Assembly: GCF_024679095.1 (NCBI RefSeq)
Contig: NC_066544.1
Span: forward strand, 1,738,037 to 1,802,036
Length of the DNA: 64,000 nt
Direction of reading: 5' to 3'
From: Eriocheir sinensis
Lineage: Eukaryota; Arthropoda; Malacostraca; Decapoda; Varunidae
In this document: positions 37,510 through 51,160 of the stretch, piece after piece
Layout of the letters: the number at the start of each line of letters is the position of its first letter
Numbering within the stretch: the first letter of the stretch is position 1
Made by a program: the position numbers and the translations under genes
The notes under the pieces: model-generated
Told to the model about the DNA's origin: nothing
Seen by the model: the letters and a program-made list of their open reading frames with translations, nothing else
Database searches by the model: none

Positions 37510-37640
37510 TCATTTATCACAACCTGATCACGAGTTGGACTCACAGTCGCCAGCAAGTACACTCCCGACATGGAGCAAGCTCATGCTCATTATAGTCGAT
37601 CTATGGGTACTGCCTGTACCTCACACACCACACCCACCAG
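37456..37640 (-). mobile_element. (GT)n tract and 3' fragment of a second (AC)-tailed SINE
   Basis: (GT)n at 37456-37506 is followed by AATTCATTTATCACAACCTG, whose first bases match the S4 3' end AATTCA. The remainder differs from S4, so it is a related SINE type. S4 appears inserted into its tail. Confidence 0.5.
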
Positions 37641-37642
37641 CC

Positions 37643-38826
37643 CTTTTTTTTTGTATACAACAAAGGAGACAGCTCAAGGACACACAAAAAAGAATCAAAG
37701 AATCAAAAGAGATGGCCGAAAGAGAGGTCAATTTCGGGAGGAGAGGTGTCCTGATACCCTTTTCTTGAAAGAGTTCAAGTCGTAGGCAGGAGGAAATACA
37801 GATGAAGGAAGATTGTTCCAGAGTTTACCAGCGTGAGGGATGAAAGAGTGAAGATGTTGGTTAACTCTTGCATAAGGGGTTTGGACGGTATGGGGATGAA
37901 CATGAGTAGAAAGTCGTGTGCAGCGGGGCCGCGGGAGGGGGGGGAGGCATGCAGTTAGCAAGTTCAGAAGAGCAGTCAGCGTGGAAATATCGATAAAAGA
38001 TAGAGAGAGAGGCAACATCGCGACGGAATTTAAGAGGTAGAAGACTATCAGTAGGAGGAGGAGAGCTGATGAGATGAAAAGCCTTAGACTCCACTCTGTC
38101 CAGAGGAGCTGTGTGAGTGGAGCCCCCCCCACACGTGAGATGCATACTCCATACGAGGGCGGACAAGGCCCCTGTATATGGATAGCAACTGCGCGGGGGA
38201 GAAGAACTGGTGGAGACGATACAGAACGCCCAACCTCGAAGAAGCTGATTTTTCGAGAGAGGAGATGTGAAGTTTCCAGTTGAGATTTTGAGTTAAGGAT
38301 AGACCAAGAATGTTTAGTGTTGAAGATGGTGATAGCTGAGTGTTGTCGAAGAGTAGGGGATAGGTATTTGGAAGATTGTGTCGAGTTGATAGATGGAGAA
38401 ATTGAGTTTTTAAGGCATTGAAGGACACAAGGTTCCTTCTGCCCCAATCGGAAATGATAGCAAGGTCTGAGGTTAAGCGTTCTGCAGCCTCAAGTCTGGA
38501 GTCGTGTACTTCCTGTTGTGATGGTCTTCTATTGAAAGAAGTTGAATAATGCAGAGTGGAGTCGTCGGCGTATGAGTGGACAGGACAGTTTGTTATGGAA
38601 AGAAGATCATTGATGAATAACAGGAAGAGAGTGGGTGATAGGACACAGCCCTGTGGAACACCAATGTTTAGGGGAAGAACAGTGACCGTCTACCACCGCA
38701 GAGATAGAACGGCCGGAAAGGAAACTGGAGATAAAGAAAAAAAGAGAGGGATAGAATCCGAAAGAGGGCAGTTTAGAAAGCAAAGACTTGTGCCAGACTA
38801 TCGAAGGCTTTCGATATGTCTAGCGC
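37643..38826 (-). mobile_element. A4: family A LINE, 5'-truncated
   Basis: The poly(A) is seen as T at 37645-37652. The minus strand codes the C-terminal part of the RT from KAFD at about 38815 (DISKAF) through SYADD (near 38570) to RVNQHLHSFIPHAG. The MSALVWSMHLTCGGG and MSFNALKTQF segments lie in different frames. Its 5' edge joins a family B fragment (38827-38987). Confidence 0.82.
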
Positions 38827-38987
38827 ATTTTGACTTTTGACCCCCAGGCCCTTAACGCATTGAACGCTTGTGAGTTTTACGCCGCGCATTTCGTAATCGA
38901 ACTTCTTATTTTTTGTTCCAACTTGAAGTACCTGGCACTTGTCTACGTTAAGGGCATCTCCCATTTATCCGAACAAGCTGAAATTTT
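38827..38987 (-). mobile_element. Fragment of family B LINE
   Basis: The minus strand reads DKCQVLQVGTKNKKFDYEMR and VQCVKGLGVK, a 160-bp internal piece of ORF2. Its 5' edge (AAATTTTGTG) meets GAGAGAGA, so in the element sense it is preceded by (CT)n. Confidence 0.75.
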
Positions 38988-39121
38988 GTGAGAGAGAGAT
39001 TTACATAGATTTACATAGAAAATCAGACCACACAGACCCCATGGTCCAGACTTGGTGGTCTGTCCTTAAACCTAAGTGATTTTACATTAATCAGAAGACT
39101 CCAAAACGTTGCATTTCTACT

Positions 39122-40495
39122 CTAGTTGATATTAAGTTGAAGGAAATGACGGTCGAGCTTATTTTTGAAGGAGTCAATCGTGTTACACTGGACCACTGAT
39201 GATGGGAGCTTATTCCATTCTCGCACTACAACGTTGGTGAAGAAAAATTTGGTGCAGTCTGAATTTACTTGTCTACATCTGATTTTTACGCCATTGTTCC
39301 TCGTGCGTAAAGTGTCATCGATCATAAACAATGTTGATCTGTCTACATTCGTGAAACCATTAAGTATTTTAAAACATTCGATCAGTTTTCCTCGGAGGCG
39401 ACGTTTCTCAAGAGAGAACATGTTAAGGGTAGAAAGCCTTTCTTCGTAGGACTTGTTGCGCAAGGAAGGGATAATTTTCGTTGTCCGACGCTGAACATCT
39501 TCTAATTTAGCAATATCCTTTGCATGGTGGGGAGACCAAAACTGTACCGCATATTCCAAGTGGGGTCTGACTAAACTGTTATAGAGCGGGAGTATTACAT
39601 CTTTATTCTTAAATAAAAAGTTTCTTTTAATGAAGCCCAACATTCTGTTCGCTTTATTTGCTGCATCGATGCATTGCTGTGAGAATTTGAGGTTTGACGC
39701 GATTTTGACCCCCAACTCCTTGACGCATTGAACGCTTTTGAGTTTAACGCCGCACATTTCGTAATCAAACTTCTTATTCCTCGTTCCAACTTGAAGGACC
39801 TGGCACTTGTCTACGTTAAAGGGCATCTCCCATCTATCCGACCAAGCTGAAATTTTGTGCAAATCCTCTTGGAGGCTTTGCCTGTTTTCGTCAGTGAGAA
39901 CCGAGTTACCAATCTTTGTGTCGTCTGCAAATTTACTAATGCGGTTATTGAGTCCAACATCGACGTCGTTGATGTAAATAATGAAGAGCACTGGGCCAAG
40001 AATCGAGCCCTGAGGGACGCCACTAGTGACCGGCGCCCACTCTGAGTTAAATCCGTCAATCACTACTCTTTGTTGTTTGTTGCTCAACCAATTCGCGATC
40101 CATTGGTTTACCTGACCGTCAATACCTATTTGCTTTAATTTGTAAAGTAATTTATGATGCGGGACTTTATCAAACGCTTTCTGGAAATCAAGATAGACTA
40201 CGTCCAGTGATTTGGTTACGTCATAAACAGTGAAGAGGTCGTTATAAAAGGTTAATAGATTTGATAGGCAGGATCTTTTGTTTCGGAAGCCATGTTGTGA
40301 GTCCCCAATTAATGAGTGGCTTTCAAGGTAACTCACAATTTTGTCTCTAATTATGCCCTCAAGTAGCTTACCTACAACCGAAGTTAGACTAATGGGCCTG
40401 TAATTACCTGGTACTTTTTTGTCTCCTTTCTTAAAAATCGGTGTCACGTTAGCCTTTTTCCAATCTGAAGTGACAATGCCTTGTCGCAAGGACAT
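39122..40495 (-). pseudogene. B-III ORF2: reverse transcriptase, 457-codon open frame
   Basis: Motifs by residue: WKKANVTPIFKKGDKK (12-28), NYRPISLTSVVG (31-42), SQHGFRNKRSC (66-76), YLDFQKAFDKVPHH (101-114), SGVPQGSILGPVLF (158-171), FADDTKIG (189-196), then the thumb and C-terminal domain to HFLQLNIN. All RT core residues look intact. It is cut from the upstream endonuclease frame by a 2-nt deletion near 40517. As a polypeptide the RT half could fold, but it has lost its fusion to the nuclease. Confidence 0.9.
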
Positions 40496-41920
40496 ATTGA
40501 ATACGGTTGTGAGGGAGGAGTATTTCGCTCTTTGTTTCTTTCAGCAGAGTTGGATATACTTTATCAGGTCCAGGACTGTTATTTGTTTTAAGTGATTTGA
40601 GGGCTTTAAGGACTTCATCGGGTTTTATTTCAAAGTTAGACAATGCATGCTCGGGATTTACATTAGTACTGGTGTTGTTGGTGGTGGTGGGAGGACTGTT
40701 ATTATTAAACACCGAGGAAAAGTAATTATTTAATAGGTTTGCAACGTGTTGGCTGTCAGTCACTAGTGCACCGTCGCTGTTTGTTAAAGGTCCAATTCCA
40801 CTTCTGATCGCCTTTCTGTTGTTTATGTAACTGAAGAAGGATTTCGGATTATTTTTACAGTTGGCTGCAATATTTTCTTCATATCTACGCTTTGCCTGAC
40901 GCACTAATCTTTTTACTCGTCGCCTTGCATCATTGTAAAGTTTAATGTTTTCGGGCGTGCTTTGGTCTTTCTTTAACCTGTAAGAAAATTTTCTCTCCTT
41001 GACTGAGTGTTTAATTTCGCTATTAAACCAAGGTGGACTTTTATTAGTGTTAATTCGCTTCTCGCACAAGGGGACAAATGTGTCCTGCTGAGTGAGTAAG
41101 TGATTTTTAAAGTTTAGCCAGGCGTCCTCTACATTGCCGTCATCTGATAGTTGCATATCTATTAGTTTTCGTCGGATTTCTACGAAGTTGGCTCTTTTGA
41201 AATTGGGCACCTTAACTTTATTTTCAGTCACCGATGTTTGACCTCTAATGTCAACGCGCACTAGTTTAAGATCGCAGGAACCGAGGTGTTCTCCTACCGT
41301 GACATTACTGACTAGGTTATCTTGGGTCGCTATAACAAGGTCAAGTATGTTATTTTGTCGAGTTGGTTCAGAAACCATTTGGCTTAGATAATTTTCCTCT
41401 AGAAATTCGGTCATTCTATGGGACTCACCTTCTGTACCCGACAATGTCGCCCAGTCGATATGGGGGAGGTTAAAGTCTCCTAGTATCAGTGAGTCGCTGT
41501 TATTAAGTGACTGCCTTAAGACGCTGTACATTTCAAGATCGCCATCAAGTGATTGCCCCGGAGGCCTGTAAGTGACAGATATATTTAAATTGACTTTTGC
41601 AATGTTTACTCGCACGCACAAATGTTCAACGTTACTGTTTCTTGGTGTTTTGTCAGTAGGTTGCAAGTAGCTTTTGACAAAAAGGGCGACACCACCCCCC
41701 TCTACGGTTTACACGATCATTGTTGAAGAATCTGTAGCCATCTATGTTGTATTCGGAACTTAAATCAATATTAGTGGTGTCGATATATGTTTCGGTTATA
41801 GCAATTACGTCAAAGTTTTCTGTCAGAGCAAGACATCGCAGTTTATCAAATTTGTTTCTTAGGCTACGCGCATTGAAACTAAGGACTATTAGGTTATCTT
41901 GAAGCTTGGTAATAGAGGTA
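40449..41920 (-). pseudogene. B-III ORF2: EEP endonuclease and linker
   Basis: The N-terminus reads IVLSFNARSLRNKFDKLR, IAITETYID and GYRFFNNDRVNRRGG, then a frameshift at a C-run near 41693. From 41666 the frame is open: ISVTYRPPGQ, LILGDFNLPHIDW, NNILDLVIATQDN, LGSCDLKLV. The histidine of the S-D-H motif (SCDH in B-V) is Leu here, so the nuclease is probably inactive. The linker PPWFNSEIKHS follows. Confidence 0.87.
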
Positions 41921-42140
41921 CTGGAGGGTTTAATGTTACGAGTCTGTTGCCGTGTATGGTGTCTATTTACACGGGCGGGATGGAAGGACGTGGCTGAGTC
42001 TTTTTTTGTTGTTCGGGCGTTACGTACGGCGTTGTTGAGGAGCCTTCCGAATCTGGCTGCCCCGATGGGGGACAGGTGTATGCCGTCCCTTTGGAAAAGT
42101 TTACTCTAGCCGTAGAAATGGTTCCTGGCGTTAAAGAACT

Positions 42141-42141
<1 letters not shown>

Positions 42142-42178
<37 letters not shown>
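42142..42178. repeat. (GA)n tract at the 5' end of B-III
   Basis: Pure (GA)18 separates the truncated 5' end of B-III from a GGTACC-rich remnant. Confidence 0.95.
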
Positions 42179-42179
<1 letters not shown>

Positions 42180-42182
<3 letters not shown>

Positions 42183-42336
42183 CTTTACAGAAAATTTATT
42201 TAGGAATTTCATCAGACGGTATTAAGATAAAAAAAAACTTTTGGGTACCGGTACCGGTACTAACGGTACCTAAGTTTTCGGTACCGGTACTACTGGTACT
42301 CAAATTAACGGTACCTGCCCATCCCCATTGGACTGG
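42180..42336. mobile_element. GGTACC-rich element remnant (third copy of the palindrome family)
   Basis: 42244-42316 carries GGTACCGGTACC repeats and ends GGTACCTGCCCATCCCC, like 45940-46040. TGGGGATGGGCAGG on the minus strand resembles hAT-type ends (AGGGGTGGGCA). Confidence 0.55.
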
Positions 42337-42353
42337 CGAACGATGTACTGTCC

Positions 42354-43275
42354 AGCCACAGTCCTGGTTTGCCAGATGGCCGAAAAGTTTCACGGCCAAA
42401 TTTCGTGCACACTCACGGCCAAATCGGCCAAATACTTTTACTATTTCGGCCAAATTTCCAAAATTACACGAAATCAGTACTGCAGTCGAGAAATGAAGCT
42501 ACACTCGTTTAGCTGTAATAATAATTTATATGGTACTATTTAATCGCCTTTGCTGTGACGGTGTAGATATTTCTGAAGGGATTAGTTGAAGTAAGATAAG
42601 ACAAAATCTCCCTCATCTTCTGCTGTTGCACCATACATGTTATTTGAGTTGAAGAGATCGATCATGCTAGGCGTGACGCTAAAATTTTTGCAACACTTCC
42701 CTCAAAAATGAAGATGGGAGCGAAGTCGTGAAACAAAACGTTGTACTGTAATGAAATCTAATATAAAGTATGTGTTCTAGACCGTCACGACTGAACAACA
42801 AACAGCTCTAAGTCTTAATTCTAAACTAAATCAGTCGGCAGTAAGCACCTCAAGCAGTCTCAGCGAGCCAGTGCGAAGCATACAGGACCCGTACATGTCG
42901 ACGTCCTGTATTGCACGTTCAGGCTATACTCATTGTGGAAAGACTGACAAGTCATACGTATTGCTAATTGATTATTTGTTTTCAGTAAGGGCATGAAATA
43001 ATGGCAACGAATGTTTTGCTCGATAATATATAATAATTAAAACCTTTATCTAATCATATGTATCAGTGAATACGCAATGACAGTAAATTGCAAGGAGAAA
43101 TGAAATGTATGATTGAAAATGTAAGGACCATTGTATTTTTCATAATGTATAGGAATCGTAAAAAATTCGGCCAAATAATTTGACCGTAAAGCTCATGATT
43201 TTCACAGCCAGGCATAATTTTTCACGGAAAAATTTTAGGAATTTGGCGGAAAAATCGGCCATCAGGCAACCCTGG
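42354..43275. mobile_element. 0.9-kb hAT-like MITE
   Basis: The left end has CCTGGTTTGCCAGATGGCCG (42363-42382) and the right end is the complement of CCAGGGTTGCCTGATGGCCG. CAGGGTTGCC-type ends suit hAT. Flanks TACTGTCC (42346-42353) and TACTGTCT (43276-43283) match at 7 of 8. About nine extra bases sit between the left duplication and the inverted repeat. The AT-rich interior has no transposase. Confidence 0.6.
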
Positions 43276-43477
43276 TACTGTCTGACTCCAAGAGTTCCGG
43301 GCCAATCCTCCTTTTGACGTCACGGGATCTGCACCGACTTGGACGAATTTTGGGCCGTCATTTGGTCGACCTTACCTTCTTAGATCATGGTTTGAATAAT
43401 TTTTCAGCCGCGCGCCGCACTCCTCTCTGATTCGCCGGATGGTTTTCAAATTCCGCCCACCTCCATGACGTGAGTAG

Positions 43478-43478
<1 letters not shown>

Positions 43479-43550
<72 letters not shown>
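43479..43550. repeat. (CT)n tract at the 5' end of B-IV
   Basis: Pure (CT)36 ends directly at the truncated 5' end of B-IV. Confidence 0.95.
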
Positions 43551-45590
<2,040 letters not shown>

Positions 45591-45646
<56 letters not shown>

Positions 45647-45707
45647 AAACAGAAGAAACATCCTAAATGAGGGCAGAAATAAATGAGAAAAAAGTCCACT
45701 GTGTGTT

Positions 45708-45755
<48 letters not shown>

Positions 45756-45778
45756 TCTCTCTCTCTCTCTCTCTCTCT
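45591..45778. repeat. (GA)n, (GT)n and (CT)n tracts
   Basis: (GA)n 45591-45644, (GT)n 45713-45754 and (CT)n 45755-45778. Confidence 0.95.
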
Positions 45779-46040
45779 GAATGAAGTGAATATTTATTTT
45801 TTCGTTAAAAAATAGAATGTATAGTTATTATGGATGTACTCGATCATAATCTAATAACAATAACAATATTTATTAGCAACCTAAAAAAAAAAAGAATCGG
45901 ACATGAAGAATTATCAATAAATCCAATAAATAAATCCGAGCAATCTGGTACCGGTACCCAGCAATATGGTACCGGGTCCGTACCGTTTAGCTGGTACCGA
46001 TAGTACTGGTACTGGTACCGGTACCTGCCCACCCCTACAG
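45779..46040 (+). mobile_element. Single copy of the palindrome half-unit
   Basis: It starts GAATGAAGTGAATATT next to (CT)n exactly as the left arm of 44697-45590 does. It carries AATCGGACATGAAGAAT and a GGTACC cluster and ends GGTACCTGCCCACCCCTACAG. The end on the minus strand, TAGGGGTGGGCAGG, is hAT-like. Confidence 0.65.
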
Positions 46041-46064
46041 CCCAAGCCAAGCCGGCGAACCGTG

Positions 46065-46159
46065 AGGTGGTCCTCCTCCTCCTCCTCCTCAGTCGACTTG
46101 TAAGGAAGCACAGCTTTTAAAACACGACTAGGCTGCAACACAAAACAAAAACAAATATT

Positions 46160-46203
<44 letters not shown>

Positions 46204-46426
46204 TCAAAAAGCCTTTTAACGGCCCGGGGCCATGCATCCATTACCGTTTGTTCTTCCTTTGTATTTCTTTGAGTTCTCCTCCTCCTCTTCCTAGTACTCT
46301 TTCTTTCCTACTTCATTGTCTTTTTATTCCAACTTCCTCCTTCTCCTCCTCTTCCTCAGTCGACTTGCAAAGAAGCACAGCTTTTAAATCATGACTAGGC
46401 AACAACACAAAACAAAAACAAATATT

Positions 46427-46430
<4 letters not shown>
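46065..46430. repeat. About 100-bp direct repeat, each copy ending in (GA)n
   Basis: 46065-46165 and 46335-46430 share CCTCAGTCGACTTG, AAGAAGCACAGCTTTTAA-like and CACAAAACAAAAACAAATAT; each runs into (GA)n (46164-46200 and 46429-46503). Confidence 0.8.
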
Positions 46431-46507
<77 letters not shown>

Positions 46508-46625
46508 CATAGATTTACATAGAAAATCAGACCACACAGACCCCATGGTCCAGACTAGGTGGTCTGTCCTTAAACCTAAGCGATTCTACATTAATCAGAA
46601 GGCTCCAAAACGATGCATTTCAACT

Positions 46626-47303
46626 CTAGTTGATATTAAGTTGATGGAAGTGACAGTCGAGCTTGTTTTTGGAGGAGTCAATCGTGTTACACTGGACCAC
46701 TGGAGGTGGGAGCTTATTCCATTCTCGCACTACAACGTTAGTGAAGAAAAATTTGGTGCAGTCTGAATTTACTTGTCTACATTTGAGTTTTACGCCATTG
46801 TTCCTCGTACGCAAAGTGTCATCGATCATAAACAATGTTGATCTGTCTACATTTGTGAAACCATTAAGTATTTTAAAACATTCGATCAGTTTTCCTCGGA
46901 GGCGACGTTTCTCAAGAGAGAACATGTTAAGGGTGGAAAGCCTTTCTTCGTAAGATTTGTTGCGCAAGGAAGGGATCATTTTTGTTGCCCGATGCTGAAC
47001 ACCTAATTTAGCAATGTCCTTTGCATGGTGGGGATACCTAAACTGTACCGCATATTCCAAGTGGGGTCTGACTAAACTATTGTAGAGCGGAAGTATTACA
47101 TCTTTATTCTTGAATAAAAAGTTTCTTTTAATGAAGCCCAACATTCTGTTCGCTTTATTTGCTGCATCGATGCATTGATGTGAGAATTTGATGTTTGTCG
47201 TGATTTTGACCCCCAAGTCCTTAACGCATCGAACGCTTTTGAGTTTAACGCCGCGCATTTCGTAATCGAACTTCTTATTCCTTGTTCCAACTTGAAGGAC
47301 CTG
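46626..47303 (-). pseudogene. B-V ORF2 C-terminal part after the nonsense codon
   Basis: In the same frame after the TAG: CQVLQVGTRNKKFDYEMRG, KANRMLGFIKRNFLFKNKD, RPHLEYAVQFRYPHHAKD, a deletion giving KLGVQHRATK, then RGKLIECFKILNGF and the terminal NSDCTKFFFTNVV block. Only the stop separates it from the RT. Confidence 0.88.
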
Positions 47304-47306
47304 GCA

Positions 47307-49172
47307 CTAGTCTACGTTAAAGGGCATCTCCCATCTATCAGACCAAGCTGAAATTTTGTGCAAATCCTCTTGGAGGCTTTGCCTGTCTTCGTCAGTGTGA
47401 ACCGAGTTACCAATCTTTGTGTCGTCTGCAAATTTACTAATGCGATTATTGAGTTCGACATCCACATCGTTGATGTAAATAATGAAGAGCACTGGGCCAA
47501 GAACCGAGCCCTGAGGGACGCCACTAGTGACCGGCGCCCACTCTGAGTTGAATCCGTCAATCACCACTCTTTGTTGTCTGGTGCTCAACCAATTCGCGAT
47601 CCATTGGTGTACTTGACCGTCAATACCTATTTGCTTTAATTTGTAAAATAATTTATGATGTGAGACTTTATCAAACGCTTTCTGGAAATCAAGATAGACT
47701 ACGTCCAGTGATTTGGTTACGTCATAAACCGTGAAGAGGTTATAAAAGGTTAATAGGTTTGATAGGCAGGATCTTTTGTTACGGAAGCCGTGTTGTGAGT
47801 TCCCAATTAATGAGTGGCTTTCAAGGTAACTCACAATTTTGTCTCTAATAATTATGCTCTCAAGTAGCTTACCTACAACCGAAGTTAGACTAATGGGCCT
47901 GTAATTACCTGGTACTTTTTTGTCACCTTTCTTAAAAATCGGTGTCACGTTAGCCATTGTCCAATCCGGAGGGACGATGCCTTGTCGCAAGGACATATTG
48001 AATACGGTTGTGGGGGAGGAGAGTATTTCGCTCTTTGTTTCTTTGAGCAGAGTAGGATATACTTTGTCAGGTCCAGGACTTTTATTTGTTTTAAGTGATT
48101 TGAGGGCTTTAAGGATTTCATCGGTTGTTATTTCAAAGTTAGGCAATGCATGCTCGGGATTTACATTAGTACTGGTGTTGGTGGTAGTGGTGGGAGGACT
48201 GTTAGTATTAAATACCGAGGAAAAGTAATTGATTAATAGGTTTGCAACGTGTTGGCTGTCAGTCACTAGTGCACCATCGCTGTTTGTTGGGGGTCCAATT
48301 CCACTTCTGATCGCCTTTCTGTTGTTTATGTAACTGAAGAAGGATTTCGGATTATTTTTACAGTTGGCCGCAATAGTTTCTTCATATCTACGCTTTGCCT
48401 GACATACTAATCTTTTTACTCGTTGCCTGGCATCATGGTAAAGTCTAATGTTTTCGGGCGTGCTTTGGTCTTTCTTTAGCCTGTAAAACAATTTTCTCTC
48501 TTTGACTGAGTGTTTAATTTCGCTGTTAAACCAAGGTGGGCTTTTATTAGTGTTACTTCGCTTCTCACACAAAGGGACGAATGTTTTCTGCTGAGTGAGT
48601 AAATGATTTTTAAAGCTTAGCCAGGCGTCCTCTACATTACCGTCATCTGATAGTTGCATTTCCATTAGTTTTCGTCGGATTTCTACGAAGTTAGCTCTTT
48701 TGAAATCGGGCACCTTTACTTTATTTTCAGTCACAGATGTTTGAGCTCTAATGTCGACACTCACTAATTTATGATCGCAAGAACCGAGGTGTTCTCCTAC
48801 CGTGACATTACTGACTAGGTTATCTTGGGTCGTTATAACAAGGTCGAGTATGTTATTTTGTCGAGTTGGTTCAGAAACCATTTGGCTTAGATAATTTTCT
48901 TCTAAAAATTCGATCATTCTATGTGACTCGCCTTCTGTACCTGACAGTATCGCCCAGTCGATATCAGGGAGGTTAAAGTCTCCTAATATCAGTGAGTCGC
49001 TGCTGTTATTAAGTGACTGCCTTAAAACGCTGTACATTTCAAGATCGGCATCGAGTGATTGCCCCGTAGGCCTGTAGGTGACAGATATATTTAAATTGAC
49101 CTTTGCAATGTTTACTCGCACGCACAAATGTTCAATGTTACTGTCTCCTGGTGTTCTATCAGTGGGTTGCAA
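47307..49172 (-). pseudogene. B-V ORF2: endonuclease and RT, 621-codon open frame
   Basis: The frame stays open upstream of 49172 to a 2-nt deletion near 49340 (before it: VLSFNARSLSNKFDEL). Residues counted from 49172: LILGDFN (61-67), SCDHKLV (131-137, S-D-H catalytic signature intact), [67 protein letters not shown] and FADDTKIGN near 590. It ends at a TAG replacing the Lys codon of DKCQ. Confidence 0.92.
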
Positions 49173-49632
49173 ATAGCTTTTGAGAAAAAGGGCGGCACCA
49201 CCACCTCTACGGTTTATACGATCTTTGTTGAAGAGTCTGTAGCCATCTATGTTGTATTCGGAACTTAAATCAATATTTGTGGTGTCGATAAATGTTTCGG
49301 TTATAGCAATTACGTCAAAATTTTATGTCAGAGCAAGACATCAGTTCATCAAACTTGTTGCTTAGGCTACGCGCATTGAAACTAAGGACTCTTAGGTTAT
49401 CTTGAGGCTTGGTAATAGAGGTGGAGGTACTGGCGGGCTCAAGGTTACGAGTTTGCTGCGATGAATGGCGTCTATTTACACGGGCGGGGTGGAGGGACGT
49501 GGCTGAGGGTCGTTTTTTGATCGGGTGTCACGTACTGCGTCGTTGAGGAGCCTTCCGAATCTGGCTGCCCCGATGGGGGACAGGTGTATTCCGTCCCTGT
49601 GGAAGAGTTTACTCTGGCCGTAGAGCCGTAGA

Positions 49633-50107
49633 GCCACTTTCTCCTTTGAAAATAACCTAGTTACCGCTGAATTGTGAAAGAGAATGCGAGAGGAACCATG
49701 CGTGAGAGAGAATGCGAGTTCACTTCTCATGACGTCATCGACGGGATGCGCGTAGGTCGACTTTACTCATTGCCGTCTCGATATAGAGAAGGGCTGACAG
49801 GTCAAATTGTGAGTCATCCAAGTAAGGTCGAGTGTGTCCCGCGTCCCCAAACTAAAATGTTAATTTTTGTGTGTTTTAATGCATATTTTTATGTTAAGTA
49901 TATTTTTTCTGTGATAAATAAAGGTTTTCCAACATTAATATCTTATCAACATCATCAAATTAGACTTAAAAAAGAGGAAATAAATAATATATAGTATAAG
50001 GAGAGGGATAAATATTCACATAAAAAATCATATAAATACATTGACAGTCGTAGCTGGGTACTCCGATTAGATTGATTTGTCACCGTTTCTAAACAAGACT
50101 AAATATT
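49633..50107. other. Unassigned AT-rich stretch
   Basis: GCCGTAGA is tandemly doubled at the B-V 5' junction (about 49616-49632). Then ATGACGTCAT at 49729-49738 and AT-rich DNA with no feature. Confidence 0.4.
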
Positions 50108-50460
50108 TTTAGACGGCGACCGCCCGCCAACCACTTGGCAGAGTTCGGCCAACTAATTTTTCTCGCTGAATGTGTAGTCCTCTTGCTCCATTTCGGCCAT
50201 TAATTTATAAAAAATGCCATACTGCATCCTGCGGAGTAGCCAGGGTGAGCCCACATGTGTCGCTGCAGCCTTTTATTCTTTTTGCTCATTCTCCTACGGG
50301 ACTCGACTACCTTCACTGCGTCCATCAGGAGCTTTATATTTTTATTTTGCAATCGCAAATACAATAATTTCTGAGTATGGTTAAGTTTCACTGGCACAGA
50401 TTTGGGAGCCATCACAGCACGCATGCGCTCCTGCTGCCTCTCTCTGGGGTTGAATGGCAC
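50108..50460 (-). pseudogene. PIF/Harbinger (HARBI1-like) transposase N-terminal remnant
   Basis: The minus strand codes MPFNPRERQQERMRAV, then RRMSKKNKRLQRHMWAHP. With a 1-base frame change it continues WLLRRMQYGIFYKLMAEMEQ, then ED, and a stop. The WVRPWLLRR..YG.FY.LM pattern is characteristic of the start of Harbinger-type nuclease proteins. The catalytic DDE core is absent. The repeated GTTGGCCGA motifs upstream (50570-50615) may belong to the same element. Confidence 0.6.
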
Positions 50461-50884
50461 AACGGAAAGTCGCGGAACTAGGACTCATGAAAAGGAGAGT
50501 GCTGGGCAGATGTCTGGGGCCAAAATATCCTTTCAAAATTAAGTCGCAAAGACCGTAGAGAAGGCCGTCGGCCAACTCCTTGACAACTGTTGGCCAGCTG
50601 GTCGGCCAATCAGTTCGCAGACAGTCTTGCCGAGAGTCGTGGTTGTCGTAGACAGGGCGCCATTTAAAAGAATGATCGTTGAGACTCGTCTTGAGACTAC
50701 TCGTAATTCCCAGCATGCCACCGACATGCCGGCAACTAGTTGGGCGAATGTCCCAGACAGGAGACGACCATCGTCATACTAGCCGACACCAAGACGCCGA
50801 AAAACCTACCCCCATTCTTGGAACGTGGGAGCCGACTTGTCAGATCTAAAAGTCGCTGGGTTGTCGTGGCCCAGAGTTGGCACA
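50461..50884. other. Probable flank of the Harbinger remnant
   Basis: Several GTTGGCC/GGCCAAC motifs occur, none forming a clear terminal repeat. No other feature. Confidence 0.35.
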
Positions 50885-51160
50885 GTGTAAAGGGAACTTT
50901 AGGGATAGATGAGGGCCGGATCTCAGGGCTGAAACATTATGGTTTGGGAAGCCATGTAGAAATGACTTACAAAAATTAAGTTAGAGTAATAGAGGGACAG
51001 GGACAGCATATCCCTTACAATGCACGTAGAGAGGAAAATAGTGACCCTAAATGGATGACCCATAGGCTCAAACTTGAGACTGGCTTAAAGAGAGAAATTT
51101 GCTAGAAAATAGAGCATGGGAAAACCCACCTCAGGGGTAGATTATGTTGAACTAGTCAGA

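Larger units (their letters stand above)
38990..42141 (-). mobile_element. B-III: family B LINE from ORF1 C-terminus to 3' end, flanked by (GA)n both sides
   Basis: It starts in ORF1 (DGIHLSPIGAARFG) directly at a (GA)n tract (42142-42178), holds a nearly intact ORF2, and ends in the 3' UTR with two TCTATGTAAA repeats (39000-39022) next to GAGAGAGAG. Only about two frameshifts and no nonsense codons were seen in ORF2, so it is the best-preserved B copy. Confidence 0.88.
46504..49632 (-). mobile_element. B-V: family B LINE, ORF1 C-terminus to 3' end
   Basis: The 3' end (TCTATGTAAATCTATGTAAA) abuts (GA)n at 46429-46503. The 5' end is truncated in ORF1 (LYGQSKLFHRDGIHLS) near 49632 without a microsatellite. 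Damage is limited to a 2-nt deletion near 49340 and one nonsense codon at 47307-47309, plus a small deletion near 47005. It is a young copy. Confidence 0.9.
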
